This document shows positions 51,615 through 64,000 of a DNA stretch of 64,000 nt, in pieces. Each line of letters begins with the position of its first letter. Positions within the stretch are counted from its first letter, which is position 1. Origin of the DNA: Allodiplogaster sudhausi. Taxonomy: Eukaryota; Nematoda; Chromadorea; Rhabditida; Diplogasteridae. The position numbers and the translations under genes were made by a program. The notes beneath the pieces are model-generated. The model searched no databases. It was given only the letters and a program-made list of their open reading frames with translations, and was not told the origin of the DNA. The stretch lies in NCBI GenBank assembly GCA_945643635.1, contig CALZFC010000001.1, forward strand, positions 1,694,001 to 1,758,000, given 5' to 3'.

Positions 51615-54600
51615 TCAAATTTTCCGTAGAATACGGCTGTAATACTTCCCAGGTTCCTACTTCTATATTAAAGCCGGAACGAGCATGGCATGCTTGATTA
51701 AGTAAGAATTTCATGACCATCGCCTGCCTACACAAGGTCGGCGCATACTTTTTCCAATCGACATGAATTGTGGCGGAAACTGACTCAAATTTTCCGTAGA
51801 ATACGGCTGTAATACTTCCCAGGTTCCTACTTCTATATTAAAGCCGGAACGAGCATGGCATGCTTGATTAAGTAAGAATTTCATGACCATCGCCTGCCTA
51901 CACAAGGTCGGCGCATACTTTTTCCAATCGACATGAATTGTGGCGGAAACTGACTCAAATTTTCCGTAGAATACGGCTGTAATACTTCCCAGGTTCCTAC
52001 TTCTATATTAAAGCCGGAACGAGCATGGCATGCTTGATTAAGTAAGAATTTCATGACCATCGCCTGCCTACACAAGGTCGGCGCATACTTTTTCCAATCG
52101 ACATGAATTGTGGCGGAAACTGACTCAAATTTTCCGTAGAATACGGCTGTAATACTTCCCAGGTTCCTACTTCTATATTAAAGCCGGAACGAGCATGGCA
52201 TGCTTGATTAAGTAAGAATTTCATGACCATCGCCTGCCTACACAAGGTCGGCGCATACTTTTTCCAATCGACATGAATTGTGGCGGAAACTGACTCAAAT
52301 TTTCCGTAGAATACGGCTGTAATACTTCCCAGGTTCCTACTTCTATATTAAAGCCGGAACGAGCATGGCATGCTTGATTAAGTAAGAATTTCATGACCAT
52401 CGCCTGCCTACACAAGGTCGGCGCATACTTTTTCCAATCGACATGAATTGTGGCGGAAACTGACTCAAATTTTCCGTAGAATACGGCTGTAATACTTCCC
52501 AGGTTCCTACTTCTATATTAAAGCCGGAACGAGCATGGCATGCTTGATTAAGTAAGAATTTCATGACCATCGCCTGCCTACACAAGGTCGGCGCATACTT
52601 TTTCCAATCGACATGAATTGTGGCGGAAACTGACTCAAATTTTCCGTAGAATACGGCTGTAATACTTCCCAGGTTCCTACTTCTATATTAAAGCCGGAAC
52701 GAGCATGGCATGCTTGATTAAGTAAGAATTTCATGACCATCGCCTGCCTACACAAGGTCGGCGCATACTTTTTCCAATCGACATGAATTGTGGCGGAAAC
52801 TGACTCAAATTTTCCGTAGAATACGGCTGTAATACTTCCCAGGTTCCTACTTCTATATTAAAGCCGGAACGAGCATGGCATGCTTGATTAAGTAAGAATT
52901 TCATGACCATCGCCTGCCTACACAAGGTCGGCGCATACTTTTTCCAATCGACATGAATTGTGGCGGAAACTGACTCAAATTTTCCGTAGAATACGGCTGT
53001 AATACTTCCCAGGTTCCTACTTCTATATTAAAGCCGGAACGAGCATGGCATGCTTGATTAAGTAAGAATTTCATGACCATCGCCTGCCTACACAAGGTCG
53101 GCGCATACTTTTTCCAATCGACATGAATTGTGGCGGAAACTGACTCAAATTTTCCGTAGAATACGGCTGTAATACTTCCCAGGTTCCTACTTCTATATTA
53201 AAGCCGGAACGAGCATGGCATGCTTGATTAAGTAAGAATTTCATGACCATCGCCTGCCTACACAAGGTCGGCGCATACTTTTTCCAATCGACATGAATTG
53301 TGGCGGAAACTGACTCAAATTTTCCGTAGAATACGGCTGTAATACTTCCCAGGTTCCTACTTCTATATTAAAGCCGGAACGAGCATGGCATGCTTGATTA
53401 AGTAAGAATTTCATGACCATCGCCTGCCTACACAAGGTCGGCGCATACTTTTTCCAATCGACATGAATTGTGGCGGAAACTGACTCAAATTTTCCGTAGA
53501 ATACGGCTGTAATACTTCCCAGGTTCCTACTTCTATATTAAAGCCGGAACGAGCATGGCATGCTTGATTAAGTAAGAATTTCATGACCATCGCCTGCCTA
53601 CACAAGGTCGGCGCATACTTTTTCCAATCGACATGAATTGTGGCGGAAACTGACTCAAATTTTCCGTAGAATACGGCTGTAATACTTCCCAGGTTCCTAC
53701 TTCTATATTAAAGCCGGAACGAGCATGGCATGCTTGATTAAGTAAGAATTTCATGACCATCGCCTGCCTACACAAGGTCGGCGCATACTTTTTCCAATCG
53801 ACATGAATTGTGGCGGAAACTGACTCAAATTTTCCGTAGAATACGGCTGTAATACTTCCCAGGTTCCTACTTCTATATTAAAGCCGGAACGAGCATGGCA
53901 TGCTTGATTAAGTAAGAATTTCATGACCATCGCCTGCCTACACAAGGTCGGCGCATACTTTTTCCAATCGACATGAATTGTGGCGGAAACTGACTCAAAT
54001 TTTCCGTAGAATACGGCTGTAATACTTCCCAGGTTCCTACTTCTATATTAAAGCCGGAACGAGCATGGCATGCTTGATTAAGTAAGAATTTCATGACCAT
54101 CGCCTGCCTACACAAGGTCGGCGCATACTTTTTCCAATCGACATGAATTGTGGCGGAAACTGACTCAAATTTTCCGTAGAATACGGCTGTAATACTTCCC
54201 AGGTTCCTACTTCTATATTAAAGCCGGAACGAGCATGGCATGCTTGATTAAGTAAGAATTTCATGACCATCGCCTGCCTACACAAGGTCGGCGCATACTT
54301 TTTCCAATCGACATGAATTGTGGCGGAAACTGACTCAAATTTTCCGTAGAATACGGCTGTAATACTTCCCAGGTTCCTACTTCTATATTAAAGCCGGAAC
54401 GAGCATGGCATGCTTGATTAAGTAAGAATTTCATGACCATCGCCTGCCTACACAAGGTCGGCGCATACTTTTTCCAATCGACATGAATTGTGGCGGAAAC
54501 TGACTCAAATTTTCCGTAGAATACGGCTGTAATACTTCCCAGGTTCCTACTTCTATATTAAAGCCGGAACGAGCATGGCATGCTTGATTAAGTAAGAATT

Positions 54601-57054
54601 TCATGACCATCGCCTGCCTACACAAGGTCGGCGCATACTTTTTCCAATCGACATGAATTGTGGCGGAAACTGACTCAAATTTTCCGTAGAATACGGCTGT
54701 AATACTTCCCAGGTTCCTACTTCTATATTAAAGCCGGAACGAGCATGGCATGCTTGATTAAGTAAGAATTTCATGACCATCGCCTGCCTACACAAGGTCG
54801 GCGCATACTTTTTCCAATCGACATGAATTGTGGCGGAAACTGACTCAAATTTTCCGTAGAATACGGCTGTAATACTTCCCAGGTTCCTACTTCTATATTA
54901 AAGCCGGAACGAGCATGGCATGCTTGATTAAGTAAGAATTTCATGACCATCGCCTGCCTACACAAGGTCGGCGCATACTTTTTCCAATCGACATGAATTG
55001 TGGCGGAAACTGACTCAAATTTTCCGTAGAATACGGCTGTAATACTTCCCAGGTTCCTACTTCTATATTAAAGCCGGAACGAGCATGGCATGCTTGATTA
55101 AGTAAGAATTTCATGACCATCGCCTGCCTACACAAGGTCGGCGCATACTTTTTCCAATCGACATGAATTGTGGCGGAAACTGACTCAAATTTTCCGTAGA
55201 ATACGGCTGTAATACTTCCCAGGTTCCTACTTCTATATTAAAGCCGGAACGAGCATGGCATGCTTGATTAAGTAAGAATTTCATGACCATCGCCTGCCTA
55301 CACAAGGTCGGCGCATACTTTTTCCAATCGACATGAATTGTGGCGGAAACTGACTCAAATTTTCCGTAGAATACGGCTGTAATACTTCCCAGGTTCCTAC
55401 TTCTATATTAAAGCCGGAACGAGCATGGCATGCTTGATTAAGTAAGAATTTCATGACCATCGCCTGCCTACACAAGGTCGGCGCATACTTTTTCCAATCG
55501 ACATGAATTGTGGCGGAAACTGACTCAAATTTTCCGTAGAATACGGCTGTAATACTTCCCAGGTTCCTACTTCTATATTAAAGCCGGAACGAGCATGGCA
55601 TGCTTGATTAAGTAAGAATTTCATGACCATCGCCTGCCTACACAAGGTCGGCGCATACTTTTTCCAATCGACATGAATTGTGGCGGAAACTGACTCAAAT
55701 TTTCCGTAGAATACGGCTGTAATACTTCCCAGGTTCCTACTTCTATATTAAAGCCGGAACGAGCATGGCATGCTTGATTAAGTAAGAATTTCATGACCAT
55801 CGCCTGCCTACACAAGGTCGGCGCATACTTTTTCCAATCGACATGAATTGTGGCGGAAACTGACTCAAATTTTCCGTAGAATACGGCTGTAATACTTCCC
55901 AGGTTCCTACTTCTATATTAAAGCCGGAACGAGCATGGCATGCTTGATTAAGTAAGAATTTCATGACCATCGCCTGCCTACACAAGGTCGGCGCATACTT
56001 TTTCCAATCGACATGAATTGTGGCGGAAACTGACTCAAATTTTCCGTAGAATACGGCTGTAATACTTCCCAGGTTCCTACTTCTATATTAAAGCCGGAAC
56101 GAGCATGGCATGCTTGATTAAGTAAGAATTTCATGACCATCGCCTGCCTACACAAGGTCGGCGCATACTTTTTCCAATCGACATGAATTGTGGCGGAAAC
56201 TGACTCAAATTTTCCGTAGAATACGGCTGTAATACTTCCCAGGTTCCTACTTCTATATTAAAGCCGGAACGAGCATGGCATGCTTGATTAAGTAAGAATT
56301 TCATGACCATCGCCTGCCTACACAAGGTCGGCGCATACTTTTTCCAATCGACATGAATTGTGGCGGAAACTGACTCAAATTTTCCGTAGAATACGGCTGT
56401 AATACTTCCCAGGTTCCTACTTCTATATTAAAGCCGGAACGAGCATGGCATGCTTGATTAAGTAAGAATTTCATGACCATCGCCTGCCTACACAAGGTCG
56501 GCGCATACTTTTTCCAATCGACATGAATTGTGGCGGAAACTGACTCAAATTTTCCGTAGAATACGGCTGTAATACTTCCCAGGTTCCTACTTCTATATTA
56601 AAGCCGGAACGAGCATGGCATGCTTGATTAAGTAAGAATTTCATGACCATCGCCTGCCTACACAAGGTCGGCGCATACTTTTTCCAATCGACATGAATTG
56701 TGGCGGAAACTGACTCAAATTTTCCGTAGAATACGGCTGTAATACTTCCCAGGTTCCTACTTCTATATTAAAGCCGGAACGAGCATGGCATGCTTGATTA
56801 AGTAAGAATTTCATGACCATCGCCTGCCTACACAAGGTCGGCGCATACTTTTTCCAATCGACATGAATTGTGGCGGAAACTGACTCAAATTTTCCGTAGA
56901 ATACGGCTGTAATACTTCCCAGGTTCCTACTTCTATATTAAAGCCGGAACGAGCATGGCATGCTTGATTAAGTAAGAATTTCATGACCATCGCCTGCCTA
57001 CACAAGGTCGGCGCATACTTTTTCCAATCGACATGAATTGTGGCGGAAACTGAC
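51615..57054. repeat. Second homogenised core segment
   Basis: Thirty-two monomers in exact 170-bp phase, all with GACAT and C at position 36, with no difference noticed among them. The sequence is the same as the 17.1-32.7 kb core, so the C36T region lies inside one homogeneous domain. The segment ends at the first GAAT deletion monomer (57,200). Confidence 0.9.
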
Positions 57055-60000
57055 TCAAATTTTCCGTAGAATACGGCTGTAATACTTCCCAGGTTCCTAC
57101 TTCTATATTAAAGCCGGAACGAGCATGGCATGCTTGATTAAGTAAGAATTTCATGACCATCGCCTGCCTACACAAGGTCGGCGCATACTTTTTCCAATCG
57201 AATGAATTGTGGCGGAAACTGACTCAAATTTTCCGTAGAATACGGCTGTAATACTTCCCAGGTTCCTACTTCTATATTAAAGCCGGAACGAGCATGGCAT
57301 GCTTGATTAAGTAAGAATTTCATGACCATCGCCTGCCTACACAAGGTCGGCGCATACTTTTTCCAATCGACATGAATTGTGGCGGAAACTGACTCAAATT
57401 TTCCGTAGAATACGGCTGTAATACTTCCCAGGTTCCTACTTCTATATTAAAGCCGGAACGAGCATGGCATGCTTGATTAAGTAAGAATTTCATGACCATC
57501 GCCTGCCTACACAAGGTCGGCGCATACTTTTTCCAATCGACATGAATTGTGGCGGAAACTGACTCAAATTTTCCGTAGAATACGGCTGTAATACTTCCCA
57601 GGTTCCTACTTCTATATTAAAGCCGGAACGAGCATGGCATGCTTGATTAAGTAAGAATTTCATGACCATCGCCTGCCTACACAAGGTCGGCGCATACTTT
57701 TTCCAATCGACATGAATTGTGGCGGAAACTGACTCAAATTTTCCGTAGAATACGGCTGTAATACTTCCCAGGTTCCTACTTCTATATTAAAGCCGGAACG
57801 AGCATGGCATGCTTGATTAAGTAAGAATTTCATGACCATCGCCTGCCTACACAAGGTCGGCGCATACTTTTTCCAATCGACATGAATTGTGGCGGAAACT
57901 GACTCAAATTTTCCGTAGAATACGGCTGTAATACTTCCCAGGTTCCTACTTCTATATTAAAGCCGGAACGAGCATGGCATGCTTGATTAAGTAAGAATTT
58001 CATGACCATCGCCTGCCTACACAAGGTCGGCGCATACTTTTTCCAATCGACATGAATTGTGGCGGAAACTGACTCAAATTTTCCGTAGAATACGGCTGTA
58101 ATACTTCCCAGGTTCCTACTTCTATATTAAAGCCGGAACGAGCATGGCATGCTTGATTAAGTAAGAATTTCATGACCATCGCCTGCCTACACAAGGTCGG
58201 CGCATACTTTTTCCAATCGAATGAATTGTGGCGGAAACTGACTCAAATTTTCCGTAGAATACGGCTGTAATACTTCCCAGGTTCCTACTTCTATATTAAA
58301 GCCGGAACGAGCATGGCATGCTTGATTAAGTAAGAATTTCATGACCATCGCCTGCCTACACAAGGTCGGCGCATACTTTTTCCAATCGACATGAATTGTG
58401 GCGGAAACTGACTCAAATTTTCCGTAGAATACGGCTGTAATACTTCCCAGGTTCCTACTTCTATATTAAAGCCGGAACGAGCATGGCATGCTTGATTAAG
58501 TAAGAATTTCATGACCATCGCCTGCCTACACAAGGTCGGCGCATACTTTTTCCAATCGACATGAATTGTGGCGGAAACTGACTCAAATTTTCCGTAGAAT
58601 ACGGCTGTAATACTTCCCAGGTTCCTACTTCTATATTAAAGCCGGAACGAGCATGGCATGCTTGATTAAGTAAGAATTTCATGACCATCGCCTGCCTACA
58701 CAAGGTCGGCGCATACTTTTTCCAATCGACATGAATTGTGGCGGAAACTGACTCAAATTTTCCGTAGAATACGGCTGTAATACTTCCCAGGTTCCTACTT
58801 CTATATTAAAGCCGGAACGAGCATGGCATGCTTGATTAAGTAAGAATTTCATGACCATCGCCTGCCTACACAAGGTCGGCGCATACTTTTTCCAATCGAC
58901 ATGAATTGTGGCGGAAACTGACTCAAATTTTCCGTAGAATACGGCTGTAATACTTCCCAGGTTCCTACTTCTATATTAAAGCCGGAACGAGCATGGCATG
59001 CTTGATTAAGTAAGAATTTCATGACCATCGCCTGCCTACACAAGGTCGGCGCATACTTTTTCCAATCGACATGAATTGTGGCGGAAACTGACTCAAATTT
59101 TCCGTAGAATACGGCTGTAATACTTCCCAGGTTCCTACTTCTATATTAAAGCCGGAACGAGCATGGCATGCTTGATTAAGTAAGAATTTCATGACCATCG
59201 CCTGCCTACACAAGGTCGGCGCATACTTTTTCCAATCGACATGAATTGTGGCGGAAACTGACTCAAATTTTCCGTAGAATACGGCTGTAATACTTCCCAG
59301 GTTCCTACTTCTATATTAAAGCCGGAACGAGCATGGCATGCTTGATTAAGTAAGAATTTCATGACCATCGCCTGCCTACACAAGGTCGGCGCATACTTTT
59401 TCCAATCGACATGAATTGTGGCGGAAACTGACTCAAATTTTCCGTAGAATACGGCTGTAATACTTCCCAGGTTCCTACTTCTATATTAAAGCCGGAACGA
59501 GCATGGCATGCTTGATTAAGTAAGAATTTCATGACCATCGCCTGCCTACACAAGGTCGGCGCATACTTTTTCCAATCGACATGAATTGTGGCGGAAACTG
59601 ACTCAAATTTTCCGTAGAATACGGCTGTAATACTTCCCAGGTTCCTACTTCTATATTAAAGCCGGAACGAGCATGGCATGCTTGATTAAGTAAGAATTTC
59701 ATGACCATCGCCTGCCTACACAAGGTCGGCGCATACTTTTTCCAATCGACATGAATTGTGGCGGAAACTGACTCAAATTTTCCGTAGAATACGGCTGTAA
59801 TACTTCCCAGGTTCCTACTTCTATATTAAAGCCGGAACGAGCATGGCATGCTTGATTAAGTAAGAATTTCATGACCATCGCCTGCCTACACAAGGTCGGC
59901 GCATACTTTTTCCAATCGACATGAATTGTGGCGGAAACTGACTCAAATTTTCCGTAGAATACGGCTGTAATACTTCCCAGGTTCCTACTTCTATATTAAA

Positions 60001-63000
60001 GCCGGAACGAGCATGGCATGCTTGATTAAGTAAGAATTTCATGACCATCGCCTGCCTACACAAGGTCGGCGCATACTTTTTCCAATCGACATGAATTGTG
60101 GCGGAAACTGACTCAAATTTTCCGTAGAATACGGCTGTAATACTTCCCAGGTTCCTACTTCTATATTAAAGCCGGAACGAGCATGGCATGCTTGATTAAG
60201 TAAGAATTTCATGACCATCGCCTGCCTACACAAGGTCGGCGCATACTTTTTCCAATCGAAATGAATTGTGGCGGAAACTGACTCAAATTTTCCGTAGAAT
60301 ACGGCTGTAATACTTCCCAGGTTCCTACTTCTATATTAAAGCCGGAACGAGCATGGCATGCTTGATTAAGTAAGAATTTCATGACCATCGCCTGCCTACA
60401 CAAGGTCGGCGCATACTTTTTCCAATCGACATGAATTGTGGCGGAAACTGACTCAAATTTTCCGTAGAATACGGCTGTAATACTTCCCAGGTTCCTACTT
60501 CTATATTAAAGCCGGAACGAGCATGGCATGCTTGATTAAGTAAGAATTTCATGACCATCGCCTGCCTACACAAGGTCGGCGCATACTTTTTCCAATCGAC
60601 ATGAATTGTGGCGGAAACTGACTCAAATTTTCCGTAGAATACGGCTGTAATACTTCCCAGGTTCCTACTTCTATATTAAAGCCGGAACGAGCATGGCATG
60701 CTTGATTAAGTAAGAATTTCATGACCATCGCCTGCCTACACAAGGTCGGCGCATACTTTTTCCAATCGACATGAATTGTGGCGGAAACTGACTCAAATTT
60801 TCCGTAGAATACGGCTGTAATACTTCCCAGGTTCCTACTTCTATATTAAAGCCGAACGAGCATGGCATGCTTGATTAAGTAAGAATTTCATGACCATCGC
60901 CTGCCTACACAAGGTCGGCGCATACTTTTTCCAATCGAAATGAATTGTGGCGGAAACTGACTCAAATTTTCCGTAGAATACGGCTGTAATACTTCCCAGG
61001 TTCCTACTTCTATATTAAAGCCGGAACGAGCATGGCATGCTTGATTAAGTAAGAATTTCATGACCATCGCCTGCCTACACAAGGTCGGCGCATACTTTTT
61101 CCAATCGAAATGAATTGTGGCGGAAACTGACTCAAATTTTCCGTAGAATACGGCTGTAATACTTCCCAGGTTCCTACTTCTATATTAAAGCCGGAACGAG
61201 CATGGCATGCTTGATTAAGTAAGAATTTCATGACCATCGCCTGCCTACACAAGGTCGGCGCATACTTTTTCCAATCGACATGAATTGTGGCGGAAACTGA
61301 CTCAAATTTTCCGTAGAATACGGCTGTAATACTTCCCAGGTTCCTACTTCTATATTAAAGCCGGAACGAGCATGGCATGCTTGATTAAGTAAGAATTTCA
61401 TGACCATCGCCTGCCTACACAAGGTCGGCGCATACTTTTTCCAATCGACATGAATTGTGGCGGAAACTGACTCAAATTTTCCGTAGAATACGGCTGTAAT
61501 ACTTCCCAGGTTCCTACTTCTATATTAAAGCCGGAACGAGCATGGCATGCTTGATTAAGTAAGAATTTCATGACCATCGCCTGCCTACACAAGGTCGGCG
61601 CATACTTTTTCCAATCGAATGAATTGTGGCGGAAACTGACTCAAATTTTCCGTAGAATACGGCTGTAATACTTCCCAGGTTCCTACTTCTATATTAAAGC
61701 CGGAACGAGCATGGCATGCTTGATTAAGTAAGAATTTCATGACCATCGCCTGCCTACACAAGGTCGGCGCATACTTTTTCCAATCGACATGAATTGTGGC
61801 GGAAACTGACTCAAATTTTCCGTAGAATACGGCTGTAATACTTCCCAGGTTCCTACTTCTATATTAAAGCCGGAACGAGCATGGCATGCTTGATTAAGTA
61901 AGAATTTCATGACCATCGCCTGCCTACACAAGGTCGGCGCATACTTTTTCCAATCGACATGAATTGTGGCGGAAACTGACTCAAATTTTCCGTAGAATAC
62001 GGCTGTAATACTTCCCAGGTTCCTACTTCTATATTAAAGCCGGAACGAGCATGGCATGCTTGATTAAGTAAGAATTTCATGACCATCGCCTGCCTACACA
62101 AGGTCGGCGCATACTTTTTCCAATCGACATGAATTGTGGCGGAAACTGACTCAAATTTTCCGTAGAATACGGCTGTAATACTTCCCAGGTTCCTACTTCT
62201 ATATTAAAGCCGGAACGAGCATGGCATGCTTGATTAAGTAAGAATTTCATGACCATCGCCTGCCTACACAAGGTCGGCGCATACTTTTTCCAATCGACAT
62301 GAATTGTGGCGGAAACTGACTCAAATTTTCCGTAGAATACGGCTGTAATACTTCCCAGGTTCCTACTTCTATATTAAAGCCGGAACGAGCATGGCATGCT
62401 TGATTAAGTAAGAATTTCATGACCATCGCCTGCCTACACAAGGTCGGCGCATACTTTTTCCAATCGACATGAATTGTGGCGGAAACTGACTCAAATTTTC
62501 CGTAGAATACGGCTGTAATACTTCCCAGGTTCCTACTTCTATATTAAAGCCGGAACGAGCATGGCATGCTTGATTAAGTAAGAATTTCATGACCATCGCC
62601 TGCCTACACAAGGTCGGCGCATACTTTTTCCAATCGACATGAATTGTGGCGGAAACTGACTCAAATTTTCCGTAGAATACGGCTGTAATACTTCCCAGGT
62701 TCCTACTTCTATATTAAAGCCGGAACGAGCATGGCATGCTTGATTAAGTAAGAATTTCATGACCATCGCCTGCCTACACAAGGTCGGCGCATACTTTTTC
62801 CAATCAACATGAATTGTGGCGGAAACTGACTCAAATTTTCCGTAGAATACGGCTGTAATACTTCCCAGGTTCCTACTTCTATATTAAAGCCGGAACGAGC
62901 ATGGCATGCTTGATTAAGTAAGAATTTCATGACCATCGCCTGCCTACACAAGGTCGGCGCATACTTTTTCCAATCGACATGAATTGTGGCGGAAACTGAC

Positions 63001-64000
63001 TCAAATTTTCCGTAGAATACGGCTGTAATACTTCCCAGGTTCCTACTTCTATATTAAAGCCGGAACGAGCATGGCATGCTTGATTAAGTAAGAATTTCAT
63101 GACCATCGCCTGCCTACACAAGGTCGGCGCATACTTTTTCCAATCGACATGAATTGTGGCGGAAACTGACTCAAATTTTCCGTAGAATACGGCTGTAATA
63201 CTTCCCAGGTTCCTACTTCTATATTAAAGCCGGAACGAGCATGGCATGCTTGATTAAGTAAGAATTTCATGACCATCGCCTGCCTACACAAGGTCGGCGC
63301 ATACTTTTTCCAATCGACATGAATTGTGGCGGAAACTGACTCAAATTTTCCGTAGAATACGGCTGTAATACTTCCCAGGTTCCTACTTCTATATTAAAGC
63401 CGGAACGAGCATGGCATGCTTGATTAAGTAAGAATTTCATGACCATCGCCTGCCTACACAAGGTCGGCGCATACTTTTTCCAATCGAAACGAATTGTGGC
63501 GGAAACTGACTCAAATTTTCCGTAGAATACGGCTGTAATACTTCCCAGGTTCCTACTTCTATATTAAAGCCAGAACGAGCATGGCATGCTTGATTAAGTA
63601 AGAATTTCATGACCATCGCCTGCCTACACAAGGTCGGCGCATACTTTTTCCAATCGACATGAATTGTGGCGGAAACTGACTCAAATTTTCCGTAGAATAC
63701 GGCTGTAATACTTCCCAGGTTCCTACTTCTATATTAAAGCCGGAACGAGCATGGCATGCTTGATTAAGTAAGAATTTCATGACCATCGCCTGCCTACACA
63801 AGGTCGGCGCATACTTTTTCCAATCGACATGAATTGTGGCGGAAACTGACTCAAATTTTCCGTAGAATACGGCTGTAATACTTCCCAGGTTCCTACTTCT
63901 ATATTAAAGCCGGAACGAGCATGGCATGCTTGATTAAGTAAGAATTTCATGACCATCGCCTGCCTACACAAGGTCGGCGCATACTTTTTCCAATCAACAT
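57055..64000. repeat. Right domain with returning minority haplotypes
   Basis: Mostly GACAT monomers, with scattered exceptions: GAAT deletions at 57,200, 58,220 and 61,616; GAAAT at 60,258, 60,937 and 61,107; AACAT at 62,806 and 63,996; GAAAC at 63,486. There is also loss of one G in CCGG at about 60,854 and a G-to-A change at 63,572 (CCAG for CCGG) in the monomer following the GAAAC unit. Their frequency increases toward the right edge. The same minority forms occur in the left domain, so both flanks look like remnants of an older, mixed array around the expanded core. Confidence 0.85.

Larger units (their letters stand above)
1..64000. repeat. 170-bp satellite DNA tandem array filling the window
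   Basis: Every part of the window aligns to one 170-bp monomer repeated head to tail in a single orientation, about 379 units by hand count. Both window edges cut the array, so its true length is unknown. The consensus is 43.5% GC. A 170-bp unit is not a multiple of three, so the reading frame rotates at each copy and no tandem-repeat protein can be encoded. Roughly nucleosome-length monomers in very long arrays are typical of centromeric and heterochromatic satellites in plants and animals (human alpha 171 bp, Arabidopsis 178 bp), but this sequence matches none that I can recall. The centromeric role is inferred from architecture only. Subtelomeric or knob-type satellite DNA would look the same without flanks. 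No gene, mobile element or unique DNA interrupts it. Confidence 0.98.

Noticed and set aside
97..63971. Hundreds of overlapping minus-strand 64-aa open reading frames, one per monomer
   Set aside because: They are the same satellite read with a TTG start, each runs 25 bp into the next copy in another frame, and a single C36T change or 1-bp indel breaks them. No ribosome-binding or coding signal supports them.
1..64000. CRISPR array
   Set aside because: There are no unique spacers. The whole 170-bp unit is repeated, far longer than a repeat-spacer unit, and no cas genes are present.
1..64000. Primate alpha satellite, because of the 170-bp monomer length
   Set aside because: The sequence does not resemble alpha satellite and I find no CENP-B box; the GCTCGTTCCGGC stretch on the minus strand lacks the required spaced TTCG...A..CGGG core.
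1..64000. Ribosomal DNA spacer subrepeats
   Set aside because: No rRNA gene or other unique sequence appears in 64 kb, far longer than a usual spacer subrepeat array.

Overview
The whole window is one uninterrupted tandem array of a 170-bp satellite DNA monomer, all in the same orientation: about 379 units by hand count, including about seven shortened or rearranged ones. I see no protein-coding gene, RNA gene, transposon, telomere repeat, CRISPR array or unique flanking sequence. The consensus monomer is 43.5% GC (40 C and 34 G in 170). A long head-to-tail array of roughly nucleosome-length monomers, with local higher-order repeats and a highly homogenised interior, points to eukaryotic centromeric, pericentromeric or other heterochromatic satellite DNA. 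I do not recognise the family: it is not primate alpha satellite, Arabidopsis CEN178/180 or rice CentO as I know them. I cannot name the organism.

Monomer numbering: unit 1 is window positions 1-170. Most variation falls at monomer positions 146-150, with four haplotypes: AACAT (called A here), GACAT (G), GAAAC (E) and GAAAT (F), plus 1-bp-deleted forms. A second variable site is position 36 (CCCAGG or CCTAGG). Three short inverted repeats lie at monomer positions 10-22, 68-80 and 160-12 (the last spans the monomer junction).

Layout. (1) 1-15,220: heterogeneous left domain with mixed haplotypes, many 1-2 bp indels, a relic four-monomer higher-order repeat (E-A-G-A) and rearranged units. Between 9.2 and 12.5 kb there is a family of monomers shortened to about 112 bp. 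(2) 15,220-32,745: nearly pure G haplotype; from 17,106 the copies look identical. (3) 32,746-51,275: the same phase and sequence, with a C36T variant interspersed; it is rare at first and dominant at 43.8-47.9 kb. (4) 51,276-57,054: pure again, after a monomer with a 1-bp deletion at about 51,597. (5) 57,055-64,000: minority haplotypes reappear. The array continues past both window edges.

The picture, divergent flanks around a homogeneous interior carrying a spreading sub-variant, fits layered expansion of a satellite by unequal exchange or gene conversion. That process is inferred. The repeat structure itself is read directly.
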